From assembly GCF_021917145.1 (NCBI RefSeq), contig NC_061076.1, positions 677,243 to 741,242 of the forward strand: 64,000 nucleotides of DNA, in the 5' to 3' direction. Made by a program: the position numbers and the translations under genes. The notes under the pieces were generated by a model. It was not told the origin of the DNA, searched no databases, and saw only the letters and a list, made by a program, of their open reading frames with translations. This DNA is from Hypomesus transpacificus. Its lineage: Eukaryota > Chordata > Actinopteri > Osmeriformes > Osmeridae. Of this stretch, positions 43,184 through 55,319 are shown one piece after another. Numbering within the stretch: position 1 is the first letter of the stretch; every line of letters starts with the position of its first letter.

Positions 43184-46100
43184 ATGGAGCCCCTCTGGAG
43201 TGTGTGTCTTCTCCTGCTCTCCATCCCACTGGCCTCTGCTCCCCCGCCTCCTCCCTCCCCTCCCTCACCTCCTCCAGGTCAGAACACCTCCTCCCTCCCC
43301 TCCCTCACCTCCTCCAGGTCAGAACACCTCCTCCCTCCCCTCCCTCACCTCCTCCAGGTCAGAACACCTCCTCCCTCCCCTCCCTCACCTCCTCCAGGTC
43401 AGAACACCTCCTCCCTCCCCTCCCTCACCTCCTCCAGGTCAGAACACCTCCTCCCTCCCCTCCCTCACCTCCTCCATGTCAGAGAGTTTGCAAAGTGATT
43501 TGCAAAGTGATGGCATTACATTACTAGATCTGTTATCTATCTCATTCCTAGATGTATTATTGACCTCATTACTAGCCAGTTCACCTGGAGTCTAGGTACT
43601 CTATCTGCTTTCCCAGGCCCTTGGAAGTCTGTGAAGGCGTGAGGCTGAGGGCTGAGTGTGGGCTCATCATGCTGTGTGTTCCTCTCAGGCCTGTCTTGTG
43701 TGAGCGACCACGTCAGGAACATCACCTGTGAGTGGAACAGCTCCGGTGCGGCGCGTGGGGAGGCCTGCAGGATCCAAGCGTCCGGTCATGGTTGTGTGTA
43801 AGTGACACATATGTGTCCTTAGGAATTGTTTGTACATTGTTCGTAGTTGCACATTTTTTGTGTGTTACAGCTTCATCAGATTTCAGTAGTTACCGTGGTT
43901 ACCATGGTGGAGTAGCGAATGCTTGTATCCGTAGCGACGTGTGAGATGTGTGTGTAACACTTTTTGTTGTCTCACTCAGAAATCTAAGTTGTGCGTTGGA
44001 ACCACTGGGTCGCCCGGGTGCTGTCCTGCACAGGTGTGGATTTGCCTGCACACGTGTGAGTCAATTCGACATTTTCTCACTGTGCTTACTCCTAATGTAA
44101 AACATGATAAACACTAAGATTTAAGATTTTTTTTCCTCAAAGGAAATAATGAATCCTTTTCAGTTGATTAGAGCGCTTGAGGAAGAACACAAACACACAA
44201 CTTGTCTTCCTTTTCAGAACTTGAATTCAGCTCTGAGGCTGACACTCTGGCTGAAGTGTGGAGAAACTGTGGTGACTGAAATCAGAAAGTTCAAACCATC
44301 AGATCACAGTAAGGACATCTGATGGGCTCCCCCTTCTTTAGGGCACCTGCAGTGTTTATATGATTCAAAGTATTTATAGTGGCAGTATATATAGTATCAA
44401 TAGTATTACAGTGTTTATAGTATATATAGTGTTTATAGTCTTTATAGTCTTTATAGTCTATAGTATTTATAGTATTTATAGTATTTATAGTGTTTATAGT
44501 ATTTATAGTATTTATAGTATTTATAGTCTTTATAGTCTTTATAGTATTTATAGTATTTATAGTGTTTATAGTATTTATAGTGTTATAGTATTCATAGTAT
44601 TCATAGTATTTATAGTGTTTATAGTGTGTATAGTGTTTATAGTGATACAGTAATATTGATAGTGGTACATAGTGGTTATAGTGGTACAGTAGTATTGATA
44701 GTGGTAGAGTAGAATTGTTAGTGGTACAGTATATATATACTTATAGTGGTACAGAAGTATTGATAGTGGTACAGTATATATATACTTATAGTGGTACAGA
44801 AGTATTGATAGTGGTACAGTATATATATACTTATAGTGGTACAGTAGTATTGATAGTGGCACAGTAGTATTGATAGTGGAACAGTACAGTGTATTAATTG
44901 GGCCTGGCTGAAAAAGTGTGAGAAGCACCCCAGAATCCCATGCAGGGTTAAGGTTAGGAGGAATGCACAGTATCATTTACATGACGTTTGTCTGTGTGCG
45001 TCTGTGTGTGTGTGCGTCTGTCTGTGTGTGCGTCTGTGTGTGTGTGTGACAGTCAAAATGAATCCTCCTGGTGTTCCTCTGATCGACACCAGCTCCAACG
45101 ACACCAGCGTGTCCTGGGGCCCTGGGGAGCCTCTCTCCACTCTGATCTTTGGCTACAAATTCCAGGTGCAGATTAAACAGGAACACCAGCAATGGGAGGT
45201 AAGTGGGATGTGAGTGTGTGTGTGTGTGTGCGTGTGTGTGTGTGCGTGTGTGTTTGTGTTGATGCTGAAAGTGTTTCACTTCCCCTTCCTCTCTTGTGTG
45301 TGTGTGTGTGTGTGTGTGTGTGTCAGGATTCCCTGATATTGACCCGATCCAAGTTGGAGCGCAGCCTGACTGTGAAGATGAAGGAGGCTGGAGTGTACCA
45401 GGTCAGGGTGAAGGTCCGTCCAGATGACCAGTACAAGGCCCAGTGGAGCGACTGGAGTCCCACTTCCTCCTGGCGGGCCGAGGGGGAGGGAGGGACAGCA
45501 GACAGCCCAGATGTGAAGCTGCTGGACTGGACCTCAGTAGTGGTGCCATTTGTTGTGGTGGCTGTTCTGACTTTCATCATTGTGCTACTGCTGGTCCTCT
45601 GCAAAACGTGCGCAAAGAAGGGGTTAGTCTTCTTCAATGTGTGTCTGTGTGTGTGTGTCTGTGTGTGTGTGTGTGTCTTTGTGTATGTTTATTAGTGCGC
45701 GCTTGTGTAGGGTATTAATAGTCCATAAGTATATTTTGGTTTACATTTGTGTCTTTCTCTTCTACTGGGTAGGAAACATCCACAGCATGTCCCCGACCCA
45801 TCTAGATACTTCCACGCCCTCAACTCTGTCCACGACGGCAACTTCCATGTAATCCCTCACCTCAGTTTCATATAGTGTCTGTCATGATCAATCCTGACAA
45901 CACACACTGCCTCTGCGGCCATGCAGCCTCACTGTGTGACGCAACCTCACATTATGGAGAAAATGTACATACACCCACACCCACATGCACACACACACAC
46001 ACCCACATGCACACACACACACCCACACCCACACCCACATGCACACACACACACACCCACATGCACACACTCACAAGTCCTTTCTGTCCCAGATGGGTGG

Positions 46101-47058
46101 AGGATGATGATAACAGTGTCTTCTTGTCCTCTAGAGCTGGCTGAGCCCCATGTTTGCTGCTGAAGCTTTCCTGCCAGCCCTGCCCTGCCAGGACATCTCT
46201 CTGCTCCAGGTGGCTCAAGCTGTCGTCCCCTCCACCTCTACCGCAGCGACATCTGCCCTCCTGTACAATGGCCCCGCCCACGGCCCCGACAGCCCCGCCC
46301 ACAGCCCCAACAGCCCCGCCCACAGCCCCGAAAGCCCCGCCCACGGCCCCGACAGCCCCGCCCACGGCCCCGACAGCCCCGCCCACGGCCCCGACAGCCC
46401 CGCCCACGGCCCAGACAGCCCCGCCCATGGCCCCAACAGCCCCGCCCACGGCTCCAGTGGAGAAAGCAGTGGCCAATCCTCCTCCTCCTGCTTTTCCAAC
46501 ATCGGCTACTTCCTCTCCAACTACCCCAGCAACCTGCGTGTGGAGTCCTGCCCCGTCTACTTCACCTATGAGGAAGACCCCCTCCACCCCCTGCCCTGGC
46601 CCTCCCTCACCAGGCCAGACTCCTATGAGCTCCTGCTGCGCCCGGGCATCACCCACACCGCCAGGCCCGGCTGCTGGAAGGAGCCTCGGAGCCCTGATTC
46701 AGGGATCAGCGAGGGCAGCCAGATCCCGTCCGAGGATGAAGAGAGTGTGAACGATGTTGGAACAGTTCAGTTCAATCACCCCCCTCCTCTCTTCCTGCCC
46801 CCCCTCTCCCGGGTCGCTTGCTTGATGCATCACGGGGAAACTCCTGCCCCCCCCGCCCTCTCCCAGGCCCCCATCCCCCCAGGGAAGCCCCCCCCCAACC
46901 CGGATGGGGACTCTTCCCTGGTGCATGGTGGCAGCTACAATGCCTGGCCTGTAGACTGCACTCTGGCCAGATGCTCATCCATGACCATTAGGCCATGTGG
47001 AGGCGGGTATCTGACCATCAAAGAGCTGCAGACCACCTACAGCAAGAAGTCCATTTAA
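43184..47058 (+). CDS. il2rb: Interleukin-2 receptor beta chain
   Basis: A type I cytokine receptor subunit that binds IL-2/IL-15-like cytokines and signals through JAK1/STAT5. The exons are 43184-43277, 43689-43797, 43980-44055, 44218-44308, 45053-45198, 45327-45622, 45773-45848 and 46135-47058. All junction phases agree, giving 603 aa (human 551). In order: signal peptide (WSVCLLLLSIPLAS), a fibronectin-type pair with the Cys pattern LSCVSDHVRNITC, the WSXWS box as WSDWSPTSSW, one membrane helix (VVVPFVVVAVLTFIIVLLLVL), and a long tail. The tail has SWLSPMFAAEAF, the tandem PAHGPDS block, CFSNIGYF, CPVYFTYEEDP and GGYLTIKELQ near the end, with tyrosines placed as in IL2RB. c1qtnf6 follows, as in mammals. 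The donor of exon 1 sits in a minisatellite. Confidence 0.92.
43238..43482. repeat. 40-bp minisatellite spanning the il2rb exon-1 donor
   Basis: AGAACACCTCCTCCCTCCCCTCCCTCACCTCCTCCAGGTC repeats about five times plus a partial first unit. Each unit contains CCTCCAG|GTCAGA, so the authentic donor (43278) is copied several times. The 40-bp step changes frame. Confidence 0.95.
44375..44885. repeat. AT-rich TATAGTATT repeat block in an il2rb intron
   Basis: First TTTATAGTA/TTTATAGTG nonamers (44375-44650), then larger units of about 60 bp around ATTGATAGTGGTACAGTATATATATACTTATAGTGGTACAG (44650-44885). Located in the intron before exon 5. Confidence 0.92.
46266..46452. repeat. 21-bp coding repeat (PAHGPDS), about 9 units, in il2rb tail
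   Basis: GCCCACGGCCCCGACAGCCCC repeats within the cytoplasmic exon of il2rb. Variants give PAHGPDS, PAHSPNS, PAHSPES and PAHGPNS. The 21-bp unit keeps frame; substitutions change D/N/E and G/S only. Confidence 0.95.
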
Positions 47059-47059
47059 G

Positions 47060-47176
47060 GGCTGGTCCGGCTGCAGGCTGGTCCGGCTGCAGGCTTCTTC
47101 AGCTGCAGGCTGGTCCGGCTGCAGGCTTCTCCAGCTGCAGGCTTCTCCAGCTGCAGGCTGGTCCGGCTGCAGGCTC
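47060..47176. repeat. CTGCAGGCTGGTCCGG repeat in il2rb 3'UTR
   Basis: Units of about 15-17 bp, GGTCCGGCTGCAGGCT and TTCTCCAGCTGCAGGC, repeat about eight times just after the stop codon. Confidence 0.85.
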
Positions 47177-47740
47177 CGTCCTGATCAGGGGAATGACATC
47201 ATGATTTATTAAACAGCATGCTTTATGTAAGGGGTCATGAGATCATTGTCATCATTTTGCCAAGGCTGGTAAACAGATTTGCAGTGATATAGATGTGTTT
47301 TATTTCTGATTTAATGTCTTTGTGTTCTACTGTAATGAGCTGCTGCTGGCCTCACCTGTCATGGAGCTGTTAGACACGACTGTTGAAACTGTATCTGTAT
47401 ACGTTTCTATTAGGGAGCATGCACGTTGTCTTTCTAACTGCCCTTACAAGCATTATATTCATATTGTATCTGAGTTCTTGTCTGCATACTGTTGGGAATA
47501 GTGGATTGCCATTACATTGATACTTTATCTCAACTGACAAAACATTGTATTTTTAATCAACTATATTGCAACTATCTTTTTTCTAATGTATTCTTAATCA
47601 GTATGTCTTGCACAGAAACAGAACGTTTGCTCTAGTTGTATTTACACTCACTCAGCTTGCATGAGCACCAGAATAAACTTCAGAAAGAGGTCACCCATAG
47701 TGTATCTGGCTGAAGGAGTGTCCAGAGCAAAGGCTCCTGG

Positions 47741-47776
<36 letters not shown>

Positions 47777-49049
47777 CTCTGTGCATGCACGTGTCTGCAT
47801 GAGTGCATTGTGTCGTTGTGTGCATGACTTTGTGTGTGTGTGTCCTGTCAGGTGGTCCTGTGCTTGAGCAGGAGCGTGTGTATTAGTTATGTGGTTTGAC
47901 ATTTAACTGGGACACCACTGGTTTCCGCTTCTTTCACCTACTTGACACAAAGAGCTCACATGCTCGTCTGAAACACAACAACACAGGAAAAATCGATGAT
48001 AAAAACGAATGATATTGGAGGTGTTGAGATGAAATTGTTACATTAGCAACCGCCTCTGGAGAACAGTTTCTGAGGCTTGAGATTCCTATTAGATGCCTCA
48101 TTATGAAAGGATGTTGGACAGACGCACACACCAGATCATTCCTACATAACTAGAGTGCTATTTGATCATACACATCACTATTTGGATTTAGTACTAGATA
48201 CTACATCAGAATAAGTGATTCTGAAAAGATTCCATCTGGAATGATGGAGAAGTGCTCAGCGTTTAGTAGTTCATGTTGTGGTTAGGGTAAGTGCCCTTCT
48301 ACCAGCAGTGGGCGACAAAGCTCAAATGACAGTTAGACTTGGACAGGTTTGTTTCTCTGTGTTCTACATCATGGTCTGTCTCTGTGTTCTACATCATGGT
48401 CTGTCTGTGTTCTACATCATGGTCTGTCTCTCTGAGACATGTTGCAGAACTCATTTACCTCTCTTAGACCATCCTGTTAGTAGAGGACAGTGTCTGTATG
48501 TCTCCATGTGAAGCACACTGGTGCTGTGTCTGTGTCTCCACCCAGACACGAGGCGAGGAGGTAAGCTATTGAGAACCAACCCTAACTTTGCTGGTATTGG
48601 AGAGGGTTTGCATGCACATGAGGCACACAAACACACACACAGAGTGGCACCTAATTAAAACGGAAGGATATCTAACATAGCGCCTAGGAGTCTGATGTAA
48701 AAATACTGTCTGTGGGCAGCAGAAGATGTTTTCTGATGTGAGAATTGGAGGGTCAGCAGCCAGGTACGTACGAGCGGACACCTGGAAGGTCAACCTGGAA
48801 ACTGCCTGAGGAATTTTAGCAGGTCAGGTACAGCTGTACCCTTGCATACAACTGGACGAGCAAGACTTCGAAACTGAGAGCAAAATCCAGATAGGGAGAA
48901 TAAAAGACTTAGATAAGACTGAGAAACAGACAGAGGAAGCTAAAGGGAGGAGAGTATAACCTTGGAATCAATCACAGAAAAGGCCAAATGTGTCTATTTA
49001 TAGCCTATGAGACAGATGGAGAAGAGCTCCTTTAATAATATAACTGCAC

Positions 49050-49662
49050 AAAGTTCGGAGCAGGCTGAGGCAGGAGAGCCAGGCTAACTGGGTTCGGAGC
49101 AGGCTTCAACAGGAGAGCCAGGCTAACTGGGTTCGGAGCAGGCTCCACCAGGAGAGCCAGGCTAACTGGGTTCGGAGCAGGCTCCACCAGGAGAGTCAGG
49201 CTAACTGGGTTCTGAGCAGGCTCAGGCAGGAGAGCCAGGCTAACTGGGTTCTGAGCAGGCTCAGGCAGGAGAGCCAGGCTAACTGGGTTCTGAGCAGGCT
49301 TAGGCAGGAGAGCCAGGCTAACTGGGTTCGGAGCAGGCTCCACCAGGAGAGTCAGGCTAACTGGGTTCTGAGCAGGCTCAGGCAGGAGAGTCAGGCTAAC
49401 TGGGTTCGGAGCAGGCTCAGGCAGGAGAGTCAGGCTAACTGGGTTCGGAGCAGGCTCCACCAGGAGAGTCAGGCTAACTGGGTTCGGAGCAGGCTCAGGC
49501 AGGAGAGTCAGCCTAACTGGGTTCGGAGCAGGCTCAGGCAGGAGAGTTAGGCTAACTGGGTTCGGAGCAGGCTCAGGCAGGAGAGTCAGGCTAACTGGGT
49601 TCGGAGCAGGCTCAGGCAGGAGAGTCAGGCTAACTGGGTTCGGAGCAGGCTCAGGCAGGACG
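49050..49662. repeat. 39-bp minisatellite, about 16 copies
   Basis: GAGCAGGCTCAGGCAGGAGAGTCAGGCTAACTGGGTTCG repeats with two variant centres (CTCCACCAGG and CTCAGGCAGG) and C/T changes. The 39-bp unit keeps one frame open on the minus strand, giving a false ORF of 142 codons. Confidence 0.96.
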
Positions 49663-50379
49663 AGCTAACGCGCAGCAGATGTGCTCATGTTACACGTGTA
49701 CACAGCGTCTGCTCCCCCAGCCGTGGCTAGCGGAGCTCTCAGATCCGACTTTTAGGTTTCCGTAACATCGGGACGGAAAGGCTATTGTTTATTTTGCCTG
49801 TAGAGCACATTCACACAAGGACTTTGAATTAGGTAGAACTGTCTCCTCCATCTCTGTAATCATACTCCATCATTTTAGCTGGTGAGAAACTGCCATATCG
49901 CAACATCCTGCTGCCTGCCAGCAGTAAGACCTCACTGTTAAACACAACGACCAGGACTATAGGACTTTGGCTGGCACAAGGTTTTTTATCAATAAATCAA
50001 GTTATTGGCATCAGATCCATACATGTTTTTGTCATGGTCCTTGCAGGATCCTGTCATTTTCATGAGTTACTGACTTTTAATGACTGAGGAGCGTCGCGGT
50101 CCTGTTCTTACAGACTGTAAATGTCATGTTGAATTTCATGCACAGTAATTGATGGAGAAGCTTACTGCCAACATAAACGACTCTATTTGCCAGACATACT
50201 CTGGACGAATCAGAACATGGGCAGAGCCAAATAGCAGAGCCAACTATAGCCTATGTATAAAGCAAACCACTTTTTTCGATTATTATGCATTGCAAGGTAG
50301 GACGGAGTCGAATTACATCTGTAAGTGAACATGGACAAGTAGGGATCTAAATGGTAGTGTGTAAAGAGATAGAAAGTGA

Positions 50380-50628
50380 GCAAGCGAGAGAGCGAAAGAG
50401 AGCGAAAGAGAGCGAGAGAGAGCGAGAGAGAGAGAGAGAGAGAGCGAGTGAGAGAGCGAGTGAGAGAGCGAGTGAGAGAGCGAGTGAGAGAGCGAGCGAG
50501 AGAGAGAGCGAAAGAGAGAGAGAGAGAGAGCGAGTGAGAGAGCGAGTGAGAGAGCGAGTGAGAGAGCGAGTGAGAGAGCGAGTGAGAGAGCGAGAGAGAG
50601 CGAGCGAGAGAGAGAGCGAGAGAGACTG
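50380..50628. repeat. GAGAGCGAGTGA repeat
   Basis: About 250 bp of GAGAGAGCGAGT(GA) units upstream of c1qtnf6. Confidence 0.95.
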
Positions 50629-51777
50629 ATTAAGGCGTTTTAGGTTATTCTGTGTGGATGTACACAAAGACAGACACAGACGTAAACCAGGTGAGTTTAA
50701 CTTTGCTTTGCCGCATTTACTATCTATCAATCAAACTGACTCTGTGGAACCGCATTTCAGATGCCCGCCGCAGCAGCAGGTTCCGTTTTAATAGATAACT
50801 TCAGAAATACTCTTGCTCACTATTTGACAAAATACCTACTTTGTCAGCGCACGTGTATATACTTGGGCTTTTTAACTCCATTGAAGAAAAAAAACACATT
50901 CAAACATATTTAACTTTAAGGATGCACCACTGAACCAACGCTACGTGGACAGACATCCTTAGTAGGGTATTTACAAGCTTTTAGTAGGCCTATGCCTTTT
51001 ATCTATCTATATTCAAATCGCGTCTATATTTTATGCGCTACATCTCGACCATTACACACTTCAACTGAAGTTCTGTCCCCTGTTTGATCTGTCTGTTTCT
51101 CTTCACTTAGCCCAAGCACTTTACTGTGGAGCGAGTTGACTGTGGACTAGCCGAGCAGCAAACGCCTGACACAGTATCAGACAGGCTGAGCTCTGGGCTT
51201 GGAGGCCAGACATGCCTTTCCTTATGGACTTTAACTCAAACAATGTGTGCTTCTGTGATTGTGGACATGTCTGGGTCAGTGACGCAGCTGTTTCACATTC
51301 ACCTTGCGACTGATAGTGCCCCACAGATTCAGTCCAATGAACACAACTTTTTAACTAGTGCTATTACCAGGTGTACTAATGCCCTCTGACGTGTCAGTGC
51401 TGTGTTTTGGATCTTATATTATTTTAGCAAAGAACGATGATGTGAATTTCAGAAACTAAATCAGAAGTGGTTCTGAATGACCTCTGCTCTGGCTTTGTTT
51501 GGCCATTCCTAACTCTCCTCTCTCCTCTCCGGGATAGTAAATGTTTTCTCTGGAACAGGTCTCCTCTTCTTTTCCACAGTTCAGGAACACAAGAAGACAT
51601 CATGTGCCAACTGCTAAGCTCTGACTGTTCTTCAGTGTCACCATGTGTTTTTTAAGAATAAGAAGAAATTGCACAGCATTGTCATTCTCATAAATACTTA
51701 GGAGGGGGCAATACATTCACAACACTTCCTGGAAGCCAACATGACCTCTGACCTTATCCCTCCTCTCAGGTGCAATT

Positions 51778-53705
51778 ATGTTTGACAGCCACCTCCTGCT
51801 CCCCCTCCTACTCTCGCTCTCCTGGGTGGTCTCTGTCCCTCCCCCCGGCACCTCCTCTGGCCCTTGCCGCCGGTGCTGCGACCCCCTGGAGCCGCATGAA
51901 GGCTCCTCCAGCCTGGCCTCGGAGGTCCACACCTACATCAACATGACGATCCTCAAAGGTGGGTGGCATTAGCTATGACACAGGTCAGATATGAAGCTCC
52001 TGGTTGAGTTGAGCTATGACACAGGTCAGATAGGGTTAGGGTTAAGCTCCTGGTTGAGACAGAAGTGGAAGCAATGTTGTCTGTGTTATTCTGCTGAGTT
52101 GGGAAGAAAACATCAGCCAATCCAGATCTTTCACATCAGAGCCCAGCTGATGGCTCAGAGAAAAGCCTTGAAATACCTTCACTGTCAGACGCTCCGTGTC
52201 GCAGGCCTGGCCTTGTCTGACATGTCAGAGGCCCAGTTAGGGTCGAGGCTGTTCTGGTGCACCTGTGCTTCAGTGGGTTAGAATGTCACTGTCCTCGGGG
52301 GTTCCAAGGAGAATTCTGGGACTTCATGTGGTTCCATTCCTCCCACCATTCCATCTGTCAGCCAATCGAGTCCAGGCCAAGTTCAGAAGCTTCTCTTGGG
52401 GCTAAAGAGTTGTGTTCATTCAGGGCTCTTTATCCTGGCCTCTAACTGGCTTATGTGGCAGAAAAATGACCACTACTATTTGTGTGGGTGTTTCTGTTTC
52501 TGTCGTTCAGAAAGAAAGAGAGACGAAAAGAAGGAAAGAACTTAGTGGCTTTTTTTTAGGAAAAATGTACTGTTGAAGTTAGACAGAGCTTAAACCTCAG
52601 CGTTTCTCCAAAATAGTTTCTAAAATGGAGCTTTTTGAGGACTGCATTCCTGCAACTGGAAAGTTGTCAACAAAGTGTTTGCAGAAAGAGACAGAAACAA
52701 AACAATGATTTAATCCATATCCATATTTAGTTTAGTTTAGTGTCTTTATCCTAGTTTGACAGGAGCCACATCTGGTGATGTTGACCTTGGTTTGATTCCA
52801 GCTCATCAAACCATGATGTCACATCGTCTCAGATCAGTATAAGCCTAATTTGATCAAATTAGGACATTATTTTATCTAAAGGGACTTACAAATAGTGCAT
52901 TTAGAAAGTACGGTAGAAGATCGAGGATCAGAAGTGCACAGACCTACAGTATCCTGGTGGTCAGAGTCTAGAAACACTCTGATTCGCCAGCCACATGGAC
53001 AAGTAACCACATCTCAGCTAGCAGGCATGGCCAACCAAAAAGACTGGTACAGTGCAACAATGACATCTCAGTTACAGCTAATAAAGATGGGAACAAAAAC
53101 AACCAACAAAGCAGTCCAGTCTTGTAAGCAGTGAATGTGTTCCGTTATGACTCACAGGAGACAAGGGTGACCGTGGGGACAGAGGGACACCAGGTAAAGC
53201 AGGCCATGGCGGGCCTCCAGGGGTCCAGGGCACCATGGGCTCTAAAGGTGACAAAGGTTCAGCGGGCCTCCCAGGGGACCCCTGTAAGACCCAGGATTCA
53301 GCCTTCTCTGTGGGCCGCCGCAAGGCCCTGCACAGCCTGGAACATTACCAGGCCCTGGTGTTCGACACGGTCTTCGTCAACCTGCATGGCCACTTCGACA
53401 TGTTCAAGGGCAAGTTCTACTGCTTTGTTCCTGGGATCTACTTCTTCAACGTCAACATCCACACGTGGAACTTCAAGGAGACGTACCTGCACATCATGCA
53501 GAACGAGCGTGAGCAGGCCATCCTGTACGCCCAGCCCAGCGAGCGCTCCATCATGCAGAGCCAGAGCCTGATGCTGCAGCTGCAGCTGAATGACGAGGTG
53601 TGGGTAAGGCTGTACAAGCGGCAGAGGGAGAACGCTGTCTACAGTGACGACGTAGACATCTACATCACCTTCAACGGGTACCTCATCAAGCCCACCAGCG
53701 AGTGA
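51778..53705 (+). CDS. c1qtnf6: C1q/TNF-related protein 6 (CTRP6)
   Basis: A secreted trimeric C1q/TNF-superfamily adipokine-like protein. Coding exons 51778-51958 and 53158-53705 join in phase 1 to 242 aa. It has a signal peptide ([15 protein letters not shown]), a short collagen-like stretch of Gly-X-Y ([22 protein letters not shown]) and a C1q head. The head has [46 protein letters not shown]-like [27 protein letters not shown] and [10 protein letters not shown]. The head is close to CTRP6 (and related CTRP1). The position directly after il2rb, as in human, favours c1qtnf6. The collagen stretch is shorter than in mammals. The intron contains a 40-bp duplicated segment near 52010-52060. Confidence 0.88.
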
Positions 53706-55190
53706 GGCCACGGAGGAGGGAGGGAAGGAAGATGGGAGAGGAGGGGGGGAGGGGAGGAGGGGAAAAGAAATGGTCATAGATAAAGGTGAGTCTACTTCAT
53801 GAATCGCCCCTAAAGAATGAGGAAAGGAAGAGGAAGAGTGCATTCTCTTCCGACACTATCTGGGGTGGGGGACGACAAGGTTAGATGGAGGGAGGGCAAG
53901 GTCAAAGGTGAAGATGAGGCTACCTCAACAACCAATCAGGAGTGAGAAACCATAGGGTGGGTGGCTCGTAGTGCAGCTGATGTCCTGGATCTCGTTACCT
54001 CCCAGTGGAGAGCAGTGGATAACCAGATGCATGAACCAGCAGTCCAACAACCGCACTGGAGCGGTCACTGATGCAACCAGGCACAAGATGGCCTTTCCAA
54101 ACCACACACAGCGAAATTCCTTTGGGCAGCGTGTCTCTAACAGAGTAGGCTGCCTTTTTCACACTAGACACACCGCCTGCACAGTAGCTTCAAGGGTTAG
54201 GGTTAGAATTTAAAATGACAATCTTGACCTAATAAAAAAAAATATATATATATGAATGTCAGAGTAATTAGAGGTTCAAAACATTCTTGTCTGGCACTTA
54301 GCACTTGTTGGATTCCAGTTGTTCATCATGTTTCATTTATAGGACTTTTCAAAGGTTTTTAAGGCGTTTTTTGCCTGTAAGTCTCAGTCTTATTTTCTTT
54401 GGGGCCTTGTGGTAAAGGCTGCCCATAACCTTGGTGCTTAAACGTGTGATAGTTTATAATAATAGTTGCAATAATGCTTTCCGTTGCCTCACTGCATGAT
54501 AACTTGTTTGGTAGACTCAACCTCAGCTTCACCAAGACAAACAGTAACAGAAGTGAGATTTCAGGATGTGATGTTCCAGCCTCCCATTCACCATCCTGCT
54601 CACGGACCCACGGGCTCAAACTGAGCACTGGACGTCAGTCACAAACGGCTACACTTCATCCCCTGGTTCAGCTTTGCTTTCAAGTGTACTAGAATGTCTT
54701 GCTGGTGCTTTGTCTAATTGGTGCTAAAGTGATTTTTTATTTTATCCAGATTTTGTACATATATTTGAAAAATAGTATACACTGTTTGTCAGCTGCAACC
54801 TTTTCAGATGTTATGCCACATGAGAATAAACATATTGACAGACTGAAACAAGGGATGTGTTATTGGAAGCCCTGTGAGGTTTGGTAACGCTGTGTTCACA
54901 CCCAACAAGAAGCCTTTTTTCACAGTGTCACGCAATATTCTTTTTCTCAATTTTCTTGATATACTGTGTCAGAAAGTTCACCGTAAATTCAGAAAATAAA
55001 TGTAGAAGTTACTCGTTGTAATCACATATGGCTTGTTAAAGGTGTTTATGTTCCAGGTCACCCATTTTAGATCCAGGCTCATGCTATAAGGTGTAGCTAT
55101 AAGGGTTAGCCTATACTCCATCAGCTGTTGGGGCTGATTCAGGTGTCCAGGAATTTCGTGTCCCATGAAAAGATATTCCACTGGTCCCCT
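53706..55190. other. c1qtnf6 3'UTR and flank
   Basis: A GA/GGGAGG-rich stretch (53710-53770) follows the stop. AATAAA lies near 54825. No further gene is visible. Confidence 0.4.
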
Positions 55191-55196
55191 TAAAGA

Positions 55197-55310
55197 GGAT
55201 GGGTATAGCTCAGTGGGACAGAGTTTGACTGCAGATCAGAGAGGCCACAGGTTCAAATACCCCGTTAATCACCTTGTATAAAAGTGTCTGCTAAATACAA
55301 ACTGGTGAAC
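55197..55310 (+). mobile_element. tRNA-derived SINE (tRNA-Cys-like head)
   Basis: GGGTATAGCTCAGTGGGACAGAGTTTGACTGCAGATCAGAGAGGCCACAGGTTCAAATACCCC carries A-box (TAGCTCAGTGG) and B-box (GGTTCAAAT) sequences and a closing stem GGGTA/TACCC. It continues directly into GTATAAAAGTGTCTGCTAAAT, the L2-like SINE tail, so it is a SINE and not a tRNA gene. The anticodon loop TGACTGCAGATC reads GCA (Cys). Confidence 0.8.
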
Positions 55311-55319
55311 TGAAAGGTT

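Larger units (their letters stand above)
47180..51777. other. il2rb 3' flank, large minisatellite and c1qtnf6 5' region
   Basis: AATAAA near 47672 may end the il2rb mRNA. (GT)n lies at 47745-47775, a 39-bp minisatellite at 49050-49660, and a GA/GC-rich block at 50380-50625. No coding region is seen. A probable 5'UTR acceptor precedes 51771 (CTCTCAG|GTGCAATT). Confidence 0.45.

Noticed and set aside
45980-46656. Minus-strand 234-codon ORF and plus-strand second frame
   Set aside because: Shadow of the il2rb last exon caused by the GC-rich repeat.
53298-53843. Minus-strand 181-codon ORF
   Set aside because: Antisense shadow of the c1qtnf6 C1q exon.
55197-55262. tRNA-Cys gene
   Set aside because: Stem and arms are imperfect and the sequence continues into a SINE tail.
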